A stretch of DNA of 5,738 nt from Actinomycetota bacterium (GTDB lineage: Bacteria; Actinomycetota; Thermoleophilia; Gaiellales; Gaiellaceae), in assembly GCA_005885565.1 (NCBI GenBank), contig VAXK01000277.1, forward strand, positions 1 through 5,738. The letters are read 5' to 3'. A program made the position numbers and the translations under genes. This document shows, one piece after another, positions 1 to 5,268 of this stretch. Numbering within the stretch: position 1 is the stretch's first letter; the number at the start of each line of letters is the position of its first letter. The notes beneath the pieces were generated by a model. The model was not told the origin of the DNA and ran no database searches. It saw only the letters and a program-made list of their open reading frames with translations.

Positions 1-41
1 CACACCCGTCGAACCTGATCCGGTTCGCACCGGCGAAGGGA
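1..41 (+). promoter_or_regulatory. TPP riboswitch (THI element), 3' portion only
   Basis: The first 41 bases match the 3' half of the thiamine pyrophosphate riboswitch. GAACCTGATC lies at 11-20, a short hairpin (CCGGT 20-24 with ACCGG 29-33, loop TCGC) follows, and the hallmark ending GCGAAGGGA lies at 33-41. The 5' half with the CTGAGA motif lies before the window, so the element is truncated here by the window edge, not by mutation. In this RNA class TPP binding stabilises the closed form and lowers expression of downstream thiamine genes. Because the conserved end is only three bases from the thiD start, control is most likely at translation, by masking the ribosome binding site. Adjacency to thiD strongly supports the call. 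Confidence 0.93.
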
Positions 42-42
42 G
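36..42 (+). promoter_or_regulatory. thiD ribosome binding site inside the riboswitch
   Basis: The purine run AAGGGAG ends two bases before the thiD ATG at 45. It is the only Shine-Dalgarno-like sequence nearby, and it is made of the riboswitch's own conserved terminal bases plus one more. The spacing is shorter than usual. Sharing of bases means TPP-bound folding should directly hide the site. That mechanism is inferred from layout and known riboswitch architecture. Confidence 0.7.
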
Positions 43-44
43 TC

Positions 45-824
45 ATGGCAGTTCCTCGTTGTCTCACCATCGCGACCTCCGACTCGGGCGGCGGCGCCGG
101 GATCCAGGCCGACCTGAAGGCATTCGCGGCCGCCGGCTGCCACGGGATGAGCGCGCTCGTCGCGCTGACCGCCCAGAACACGGTCGCCGTCACCGCGGTG
201 CACGAGCTGCCGAGCGGGTTCGTCGTCGCGCAGCTCGACGCGGTCTTCGACGACATCGGCGTGGACGCGGCCAAGACGGGCATGCTCTTCTCGCGCCGCC
301 TGATCGAGACCGTGGCCGACTTCCTCGCCGCCCACCCCGTGCCGCTCGTCGTCGATCCCGTGATGGTCGCGAGCTCGGGGGCGCGGCTGCTCCAGGAGGA
401 CGCGGTCGCGACCTATGTCGATCGGCTCTTCCCGCTCGCGACCGTCGTGACGCCGAACCTCCCGGAAGCCGAGGCGCTGGCCGGCTTCCACGGCCCTCGG
501 CGCGACATGGCCGAGCGGATCCGCGAGCTCGGCGCGCGCGCGGTCGTCGTCACCGGCGGCCACGGCGACGAGGCGGGCGACCTCCTCCTCGACGACGAGG
601 GCGAGCTCGTGATCCCGGTCGAGCGGCGGGCGCGGCGGGCGACGCACGGCTCCGGGTGCACGCATTCCGCGACCTTGGCGGCGCACCTCGCGCGTGGGGC
701 GTCGCTTCGGGACGCGGCCCGATCGGCCGCTGTCGCCGCCGCCTCCGCGGTCGCGAACGGGCTCGAGGAGCTCGGCGCCGGGGAGGGCCCCGTGGACGTG
801 CTCGCGGTGGGAGCCGTGCGATGA
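45..824 (+). CDS. thiD: Bifunctional hydroxymethylpyrimidine / phosphomethylpyrimidine kinase ThiD
   Basis: This 259-residue cytosolic ribokinase-fold enzyme phosphorylates HMP to HMP-P and then HMP-PP, the pyrimidine donor for thiamine synthesis. Seen in the protein: the substrate-binding N-terminus SDSGGGAGIQADLKAF (residues 12-27), TAQNT (42-46), VVDPVMVASSG (102-112), TPNLPEAEAL (136-145), VTGGHG (169-174), and the anion-hole/catalytic segment HGSGC (201-205). The last is a conservative variant of the usual HGTGC, and Cys205 is kept. Length is normal for single-domain ThiD; there is no fused ThiE or TenA domain. The ATG follows a TPP riboswitch and is the natural start, since the family motif begins about ten residues in. 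It overlaps thiM by four bases (ATGA), suggesting translational coupling. PdxK-like pyridoxal kinases share the fold, but the motifs and neighbours favour ThiD. Confidence 0.96.
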   Translation: MAVPRCLTIATSDSGGGAGIQADLKAFAAAGCHGMSALVALTAQNTVAVTAVHELPSGFVVAQLDAVFDDIGVDAAKTGMLFSRRLIETVADFLAAHPVPLVVDPVMVASSGARLLQEDAVATYVDRLFPLATVVTPNLPEAEALAGFHGPRRDMAERIRELGARAVVVTGGHGDEAGDLLLDDEGELVIPVERRARRATHGSGCTHSATLAAHLARGASLRDAARSAAVAAASAVANGLEELGAGEGPVDVLAVGAVR

Positions 825-1618
825 GCGTCGCGCCCGGAGCCTCGCTGCGCGCGATCCGCGAGGCGAAGCCCCTCGTGCACCAGATCACCAACTACGTCGT
901 CATGAACGAGACGGCGAATGCGACGCTCGCGCTCGGTGCGCTGCCGGTGATGGCGCACGCCGTCGAGGAGGTCGAAGAGATGGTCGGCCTGGCGAGCGCG
1001 CTCGTGCTCAACATCGGGACGCTCTCCGCCCCCTGGATCGAGTCGATGCTCCGGGCCGGAAAGGCCGCGTCGGCGCGCGGCATCCCCGTCGTCCTCGACC
1101 CTGTCGGCGCGGGCGCGACGCGCCTTCGGACCGAGACCGCGCTGCGGCTTCTCGACGTCGTGGACGTGACCGTCCTGCGCGGGAACGCGGGCGAGGTCGC
1201 GTCCCTCGTGGGAGTGGAAGCCGAGGTGCGCGGGGTGGAGTCGATCGGGAGCGCCGAGTCACCCGCCGACCTGGCCCGCGAGGCCGCGCGCCGGTTCGGC
1301 TGCGTCGCGTCGGTGACGGGGCCGGTCGACCAGGTCTCGGATGGCCAGGCCTCGATCGCGGTCGCGAACGGACACGCTCTCCTCGCGACGGTGAGCGGCA
1401 CCGGCTGCATGTCCTCGGCGCTCACTGGGTGCTTCCTCGCCGGGAAGCCGGACGACCCCGTCGCGGCCGCGGCCGAGGCGCTCGTCGCGTTCGGCGTTGC
1501 CGGGGAGGATGCCGCCGAGGGCGCGCGCGGGCCGGGGTCGTTCCACGTCGGTCTCTACGACGCGCTGGCGGCGCTCGACCCCGAGACCCTCGACGGCCGC
1601 GCGCGGGTCGAGCCGTGA
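821..1618 (+). CDS. thiM: Hydroxyethylthiazole kinase ThiM
   Basis: A 265-residue cytosolic kinase that phosphorylates 4-methyl-5-(2-hydroxyethyl)thiazole with ATP, recovering the thiazole half of thiamine. Family motifs appear in order: LVHQITNYVVMNETANATLA (18-37), PVMAHAVEEVEEMV (42-55), LVLNIGTL (61-68), VVLDPVGAGATRLR (90-103), LRGNAGE (119-125), TGPVD (166-170), the SGTGC catalytic loop with Cys196 (192-196), and GPGSF (237-241). Length is typical of the family. The ATG overlaps the thiD stop as ATGA and is preceded by GGGAG at 809-813, seven bases away, a good Shine-Dalgarno site. Small departures are NAGE for the common NASE and ESIG for DS in the region after GV, neither obviously damaging. 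The next gene, thiE, overlaps its stop (GTGA). Confidence 0.96.
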   Translation: MSVAPGASLRAIREAKPLVHQITNYVVMNETANATLALGALPVMAHAVEEVEEMVGLASALVLNIGTLSAPWIESMLRAGKAASARGIPVVLDPVGAGATRLRTETALRLLDVVDVTVLRGNAGEVASLVGVEAEVRGVESIGSAESPADLAREAARRFGCVASVTGPVDQVSDGQASIAVANGHALLATVSGTGCMSSALTGCFLAGKPDDPVAAAAEALVAFGVAGEDAAEGARGPGSFHVGLYDALAALDPETLDGRARVEP

Positions 1619-2196
1619 GGGTGCACGCGCTCGTGTCGGAGCTGGCCGCGGCGGAGCGTGCGGTCGCCGACGGAGCGACAGTCGTGCAGCTGCGGCTGAA
1701 GGACGCCGACACGGCGGAGGTCGTGGCGGCCGCCGAGCCGATGCTCGCGGTGTGCTGTGACGCCGGAGTCGCCTTCGTCGTGAACGACGACGTCGAGGCG
1801 GCGCTCCGACTCGCGGCCGACGGCGTCCACCTCGGGCAGGGCGACGCCGGCGCCGAGCGCGCGCTCGAGGCGGGGCTCCTGCTCGGCCTGTCGGCGGGAG
1901 GCGTGGAGGAGGCCCGCGCGGCCGATGCGGCCGGCGCCTCGTACGTCGGCGCGGGGCCGGTATGGGCCACGCCGTCGAAGCCGGACGCGGGGGCGCCGCT
2001 CGGTCTGCGTGGGCTCGCCGCGATCTGCGGAGCCGTCGCGGCCCCGGTGGTCGCGATCGGCGGGGTCGACGCCTCGAACGCGGCTGACTGCATCCGCGCG
2101 GGCGCGGCCGGCGTCGCGGTCATCCGGGCGGTCGCGGAGCTGCGCGCGTTGCGCGCCGCGGTGGACGCGGCGCTCGGCGACTGCCTCACCGCGTGA
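1615..2196 (+). CDS. thiE: Thiamine-phosphate synthase ThiE
   Basis: A TIM-barrel enzyme that joins HMP-PP (from ThiD) and THZ-P (from ThiM) into thiamine phosphate, releasing pyrophosphate. With the GTG at 1615 the product is 193 residues, shorter than the usual 210-220; the N-terminal stretch and first loop are compact. Active-site motifs are intact: QLRLK (25-29), VND (56-58), HLGQGD (72-77), GLS (91-93), TPSK (119-122), AIGG (147-150) and the phosphate loop GVAVI (166-170). The GTG overlaps the thiM stop as GTGA; a second in-frame GTG at 1621 is an alternative. Neither has a clear Shine-Dalgarno site, so translation probably depends on coupling to thiM. Regulatory TenI-type homologues look similar, but the complete motif set and the operon support a true synthase. 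Confidence 0.94.
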   Translation: MRVHALVSELAAAERAVADGATVVQLRLKDADTAEVVAAAEPMLAVCCDAGVAFVVNDDVEAALRLAADGVHLGQGDAGAERALEAGLLLGLSAGGVEEARAADAAGASYVGAGPVWATPSKPDAGAPLGLRGLAAICGAVAAPVVAIGGVDASNAADCIRAGAAGVAVIRAVAELRALRAAVDAALGDCLTA

Positions 2197-2314
2197 GCAA
2201 CCCGGCGCAGAACCGACACAGCGGCGGCACATCGCCCCGCGTACGCTTTTGCCAGGGGGCCTCGCTGCCCCCTTGGGGGGCGGTGGGGGTGGGCCACCGC
2301 CCGAGGCGCCGGGG
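2197..2314 (+). promoter_or_regulatory. Structured thiE-thiL intergenic region with competing hairpins
   Basis: This 118-base gap breaks the otherwise overlapping operon. It carries two strong inverted repeats. Hairpin A is AGGGGGC (2254-2260) with GCCCCCT (2267-2273), loop CTCGCT, extendable by CC 2252-2253 with GG 2275-2276. Hairpin B is GGGCGGTGG (2278-2286) with CCACCGCCC (2294-2302), nine perfect pairs. The right arm of A can instead pair with GGGGGC at 2276-2281, which would break both A and B. A GAGG Shine-Dalgarno site for thiL starts right after B (2303-2306, eight bases from the ATG). The palindrome GCGTACGC (2239-2246) followed by TTTT includes a TAnnnT hexamer (TACGCT, 2242-2247), but I see no matching -35. 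No T-tract follows either large hairpin. The repeats are real; a regulatory role is only inferred. Confidence 0.45.
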
Positions 2315-3133
2315 ATGAAGCTCTCCGAGCTCGGCGAGCTCGGCCTCCTCGCCGAGCTCGAGCGGCGCGGGCTCGCGCGCGGGATCGAGAACGACGCGGC
2401 CGAGCTCCCCGGCGGGATCGTCGTCACGCAGGACGCGCTCGTCGAGGGCGTCCACTTCCGGCTCGACTGGATCTCCTGGCGCGACCTTGGCTGGCGGGCC
2501 GCCGCGGTCAACCTCAGCGACCTCGCCGCCTCCGGCGCCGTGCCCGAAGGGCTCCTCGTGAGCCTCGCGCTCCCCGCCGACACGGTCGTCGAGGACGTGC
2601 TCTCGCTCTACGAGGGCATGGCCGAGACCGACGTGCCTGTGATCGGCGGCGACACCTCGAGGGCCGAGCAAGTGACGCTCTCGGTCACCGCCCTCGGCCG
2701 CTCCGAGCGAGTGCCCGGGAGAGGCGGCGCGAAGCCCGGCGACCGGCTCGTCGTCACCGGCCCGCTCGGCGCGGCGGGCGCCGCGTTCCGGGAGCACCGC
2801 TACGTCCGCCCCCCGCTCCGGCTCGCCGAGGGACGCGCGCTGGCCGCGCACGCGACCGCGATGCTCGACCTCTCCGACGGCCTCGCCGTCGACGCGCGGC
2901 ACATCGCGAGCAGATCCGGCTGCCGCCTCGTCGTCGACCTCGACCGCGTGCCGCTCGCCGCCGGCGCCCGGCTCGAGGACCTCGGGTTCGGCGAGGACTA
3001 CGAGCTCCTCGCGGCGGTTCCGGACTCGACCGGCTGGCACGAGATCGGCCGCTGCGAACAAGGTGAAGGCGTCGAACTGCTCCACCTGGGCACGCCGACA
3101 ACCCTGCCCGGCTGGGACCATTTCAAGGAGTAG
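2315..3133 (+). CDS. thiL: Thiamine-monophosphate kinase ThiL
   Basis: ThiL uses ATP to turn thiamine phosphate into thiamine pyrophosphate, the active cofactor and the ligand of the upstream riboswitch. It belongs to the PurM/AIR-synthase-like fold. Recognisable motifs: TQDALVEGVHF (38-48), NLSDLAASG (66-74), IGGDTS (110-115), PGDRLVVTGPLG (141-152), MLDLSDGL (183-190) and GEDYELL (226-232). At 272 residues it is short for the family (commonly about 310-350); the loops between the two half-domains and before GEDYELL look trimmed. The metal-site motif usually read as GIGDDAA is GIENDAA here (23-29), so Gly and the first Asp are replaced by Glu and Asn. ATG 2315 is chosen because GAGG lies eight bases upstream and no ATG or GTG occurs in frame in the gap before it. 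The stop is TAG, whereas the other complete genes end in TGA. Confidence 0.93.
   Translation: MKLSELGELGLLAELERRGLARGIENDAAELPGGIVVTQDALVEGVHFRLDWISWRDLGWRAAAVNLSDLAASGAVPEGLLVSLALPADTVVEDVLSLYEGMAETDVPVIGGDTSRAEQVTLSVTALGRSERVPGRGGAKPGDRLVVTGPLGAAGAAFREHRYVRPPLRLAEGRALAAHATAMLDLSDGLAVDARHIASRSGCRLVVDLDRVPLAAGARLEDLGFGEDYELLAAVPDSTGWHEIGRCEQGEGVELLHLGTPTTLPGWDHFKE
3125..3130 (+). promoter_or_regulatory. Ribosome binding site AAGGAG at the end of thiL
   Basis: AAGGAG forms the last two sense codons of thiL (Lys, Glu). It lies three bases before the TTG at 3134 that immediately follows the thiL TAG. It is the best Shine-Dalgarno match in the window. It argues for the TTG start of the permease and for coupling to thiL, although the spacing is tight. 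The other candidate start, GTG 3173, has no comparable site. Confidence 0.5.
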
Positions 3134-4210
3134 TTGCAGAACCGCCGGCCGCCAGGCACCGTACAAGCCGACGTGCTGGCCTATGTCGTCAGGCGCATCC
3201 TGTGGGCCGGGGTCCTCTTCCTCGCGATCACGGCCGTCACCTACATCCTCTTCTTCGTCCTGCCGGTGCAGAAGCAGCAGGCCGTGCGGCGGACGGAGTT
3301 CGCGGCCACCGACGTCCGGCACGACCTGAACATCAACGGGCCGGTGTACTCCGAGTACGCGAAGTTCCTCTCGCGCACGATCCACGGCAACCTCGGGCAC
3401 TCGTTCGTCGACCGCCAAAGCGTCACGACGATCGTGAAGGACGCCGCTCCGGTCACGGCGTGGCTCGTCCTCGGCGGCGCGTTCTTCTGGCTCCTGATCG
3501 CGATCCCCGTCGGAGTCCTCTCCGCCCTGCGGCCGCGAAGCGTCCTCGACAGGATCACCATGACCGGGGTCCTGATCGGGATCTCGGCGCACCCGCTCTG
3601 GATCGGGCTCATGCTGTCGTACTTCCTCGGCTTCCGGCTCCACGCAGTGCCGCTCGGCGGCTACTGCGACCTCATCAACCCGTCGACGACCTGCGGCGGC
3701 CCCGTCCAGTGGGCCTACCACATGCTCCTGCCCTGGCTGACGTTCACGATCCTCTTCGCCGCGCTCTACGTGCGGATGATCCGCGCCAACGTGCTCGAGA
3801 TCCTCGACGCGGACTACGTGCAGACCGCACGCGCGAAGGGCGCGTCGCCCTGGCGCGTGCTCCGCTCGCACGTGCTCCGGAACGCGCTCCTGCCGGTCGT
3901 GACTATGCTGGGAATGGACATGGGCGTCGCGTTCGGAGGCGCGGTCTTCGTCGAGACCGTCTTCGGGCTCCCGGGGCTCGGCGCGACGGCGGTGACGAGC
4001 CTCCGCCAGCAGGACCTGCCGACGATCATGGGCATCGTCGTCTGGTCGACCCTCGCCATCCTCACCTTCAACCTCCTCGTCGACCTCGTCTACGCCGCGA
4101 TCGACCCGCGCGTGCAGCTCGTCAAGCCCAAGGAGCGCGCGGCGTCAGCTCCAACGGCGCAGGCGCCTTCGACGACCCAGCCCGCGACCCAGTCAGCCGG
4201 AGGCCGCTGA
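3134..4210 (+). CDS. DppB/OppB-type ABC transporter permease
   Basis: An inner-membrane permease subunit of the peptide/nickel/opine ABC importer family. Six hydrophobic segments fall near residues 22-44, 107-131, 142-165, 197-216, 253-277 and 299-324. The cytoplasmic loop contacting the ATPase is clear: DADYVQTARAKG (225-236), then LRNALLPVVTMLG (248-260). VETVFGLPGLG (273-283) and the terminal AAIDPRV (321-327) are also family hallmarks. After the first helix the usual PGDP motif is absent, but NGPVYSEYAKFL and GNLGHSF fit the family. A predicted external loop holds Cys178 and Cys187. The C-terminal 28 residues are Ala/Thr/Pro/Ser-rich. Starts: TTG 3134 (358 residues, behind AAGGAG) or in-frame GTG 3173 (345 residues, closer to the usual family N-terminus). 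It abuts thiL and overlaps the thioredoxin gene by 18 bp tail-to-tail. Its substrate cannot be told, and no partner subunits are in the window. Confidence 0.9.
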   Translation: MQNRRPPGTVQADVLAYVVRRILWAGVLFLAITAVTYILFFVLPVQKQQAVRRTEFAATDVRHDLNINGPVYSEYAKFLSRTIHGNLGHSFVDRQSVTTIVKDAAPVTAWLVLGGAFFWLLIAIPVGVLSALRPRSVLDRITMTGVLIGISAHPLWIGLMLSYFLGFRLHAVPLGGYCDLINPSTTCGGPVQWAYHMLLPWLTFTILFAALYVRMIRANVLEILDADYVQTARAKGASPWRVLRSHVLRNALLPVVTMLGMDMGVAFGGAVFVETVFGLPGLGATAVTSLRQQDLPTIMGIVVWSTLAILTFNLLVDLVYAAIDPRVQLVKPKERAASAPTAQAPSTTQPATQSAGGR

Positions 4211-4534
4211 GCCGAGCCACTGCGCGAAGGCCCGCTCGTAGTGCGAGCGGGGGCGTGCGCCGACGAGCGTCTCCCGCGCCTCGCCGCCCTCGAAGAGGAT
4301 GACGCTCGGGATCGAGAAGACGTCGTAGCGCGACGCCGCGGATGGGTTCTCGTCGACGTTCAGCTTCGCGAACTCGACCTGCCCCTGGTGCTCCTCGGCG
4401 AGCTGCTCGAGCACGGGATGGACGGCACGGCACGGCCCGCACCAAGGCGCCCAGAAGTCGACGACGACCGGCGTCGCCGAGCCGAGCACGTCCTGCTCGA
4501 AGGTCTCGTCCGTGACCTCTTTCAAGCCCTTCAT
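4193..4534 (-). CDS. trxA: Thioredoxin
   Basis: A 113-residue cytosolic thiol-disulfide oxidoreductase that reduces protein disulfides. The whole thioredoxin fold is present: PVVVDFWAPWCGPC with the redox pair Cys32/Cys35 (motif 31-35), LNVDENP (58-64), the cis-proline motif SIPS (74-77, Pro76), and LFEGGEARETLVGA (80-93). The length is standard, with no signal peptide or membrane anchor, so it is a classical cytosolic form and not a secreted or cytochrome-maturation type. The ATG overlaps the stop of the upstream glycosyltransferase gene as ATGA, indicating one transcript. No strong Shine-Dalgarno site is visible, so coupling is likely. Its 3' end overlaps the convergent permease gene by 18 bp. 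The symbol trxA is a generic label; high-GC actinobacteria often carry several thioredoxins. Confidence 0.95.
   Translation of the reverse strand: MKGLKEVTDETFEQDVLGSATPVVVDFWAPWCGPCRAVHPVLEQLAEEHQGQVEFAKLNVDENPSAASRYDVFSIPSVILFEGGEARETLVGARPRSHYERAFAQWLGSAASG
4231..4251. terminator. Candidate GC hairpin terminator without T-tract
   Basis: CCCGCTCG (4231-4238) pairs perfectly with CGAGCGGG (4244-4251) around the loop TAGTG. It starts 21 bases past the permease stop on the plus strand, inside the 3' end of the thioredoxin gene. There is no T-run on either side, so it is not a classical intrinsic terminator. Hairpins lacking a U-tail have been proposed as terminators in actinobacteria. It may equally be an accident of GC-rich codons. 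Confidence 0.3.
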
Positions 4535-5250
4535 CCTAGTTTCCCGCGCACCGCTGCGAGCCGCAGCGCCGGCACCTTCCAGATCGCCTCGAGCACGATC
4601 GAGCGGCTCATCTTGGAGCCGCCGACCTCGCGGTCGACGAACGTGATCGGGATCTCGACCACGCGGAAGCCGGCCCACAGGGCGCGGTACGTGGTCTCGA
4701 TCTGGAACGCGTAGCCGCGGGAGTCGATCGCGTCCAGGTCGATCCGCTCCAGCACCTCGCGCCGGTAGCACTTGAAGCCGCCCGTGAGGTCGCGCAGCCG
4801 GACGCCGAGGAACGCCTGCGCGTACAGGCAGCCCCCGCGCGAGACGATCCGGCGCACCAGCCCCCAGTTGCCGATCCGCCCGCCGGGTGCGTAGCGCGAG
4901 CCGAGCACGACGTCGGCGCCGGCCGCGGCGTCGATCAGCCGGCGCGTGTCCTCCGGCCGGTGCGAGAAGTCGCAGTCCATCTCCAGCACGAGCTCCGCAC
5001 CGTCTGCGAGCGCGCGCCGGAAGCCGGCCAGGTAGGCCGGGCCGAGCCCCTCCTTCCGCGGCCGGTGCAGGACGTCGACGAACGGGAGCTCGGCGGCGAG
5101 CCGGTCGCCGATCTCGCCCGTGCCGTCGGGCGAGCTGTCGTCGACGACGAGCACGCGGTCGCCCGGCCCGAGCACCTCGCCCAGCGCGCGGAGCATCGGC
5201 TCGAGATTCTCCTTCTCGTTGTAGGTCGGCAGGCAGATCGTGGCGCGCAC
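4531..5250 (-). CDS. DPM1-like polyprenol-phosphate mannosyltransferase (GT2)
   Basis: A 239-residue GT-A fold glycosyltransferase of the dolichol/polyprenol-phosphate mannose synthase type. It would transfer mannose from GDP-mannose to a lipid phosphate at the inner face of the membrane, supplying glycolipid or protein mannosylation. Motifs: ATICLPTYNEKENL (3-16), VLVVDDSSPDGTG (33-45), GLGPAYLAGF (68-77), the metal/nucleotide motif EMDCDFSHRPED (90-101, with Cys in place of the common Ala), GSRY (117-120), DLTGGFKCYRR (154-164), GYAFQIE (179-185) and the closing IPITFVDREVGGSKMS (200-215). It has no C-terminal membrane domain, so it is the soluble single-domain form. GTG 5250 is chosen because the family begins one or two residues before the first strand. 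Nothing sits at normal Shine-Dalgarno spacing, which fits a leaderless start. It is followed by trxA (ATGA overlap) and divergent from polX. The exact sugar and lipid are inferred. Confidence 0.92.
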   Translation of the reverse strand: MRATICLPTYNEKENLEPMLRALGEVLGPGDRVLVVDDSSPDGTGEIGDRLAAELPFVDVLHRPRKEGLGPAYLAGFRRALADGAELVLEMDCDFSHRPEDTRRLIDAAAGADVVLGSRYAPGGRIGNWGLVRRIVSRGGCLYAQAFLGVRLRDLTGGFKCYRREVLERIDLDAIDSRGYAFQIETTYRALWAGFRVVEIPITFVDREVGGSKMSRSIVLEAIWKVPALRLAAVRGKLG

Positions 5251-5268
5251 CTCCGTAATATCGCCGGG
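5251..5268. promoter_or_regulatory. Candidate shared divergent promoter (-10) for leaderless mRNAs
   Basis: Only 18 bases separate the GTG of the minus-strand glycosyltransferase from the GTG of polX. Within them is the one AT-rich island nearby. Plus strand: TAATAT (5256-5261) fits the actinobacterial -10 pattern TAnnnT and ends seven bases before the polX GTG. Minus strand: GATATT (5262-5257) has four of six matches to TATAAT and ends six bases before the other GTG. Such spacing puts transcription starts at or next to the start codons. The hexamers are seen; promoter activity and leaderless translation are inferred. Confidence 0.5.

Noticed and set aside
59..820. Open frame upstream of and in frame with thiM, which would extend ThiM by about 254 residues
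   Set aside because: The extension is Arg-rich and overlaps thiD completely in another frame. ThiM family homology begins right at ATG 821, which has a good ribosome binding site.
2239..2250. GCGTACGC palindrome followed by TTTT as a terminator or promoter
   Set aside because: The palindrome has no loop and only four T follow, so it is not an intrinsic terminator. The TACGCT hexamer has no -35 partner at normal spacing.
2255..2293. G-quadruplex in the G-rich runs before thiL
   Set aside because: Only three runs of three or more G lie within short-loop distance; the fourth is separated by 15 bases. Hairpin pairing of the same bases is stronger.
2186..3871. Long minus-strand open frame (561 codons) opposite thiL and the permease
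   Set aside because: Its product is charged low-complexity Arg/Glu/Asp-rich sequence with no recognisable domain, and the plus strand encodes two clear protein families over the same bases. Long antisense frames are expected at this GC content.
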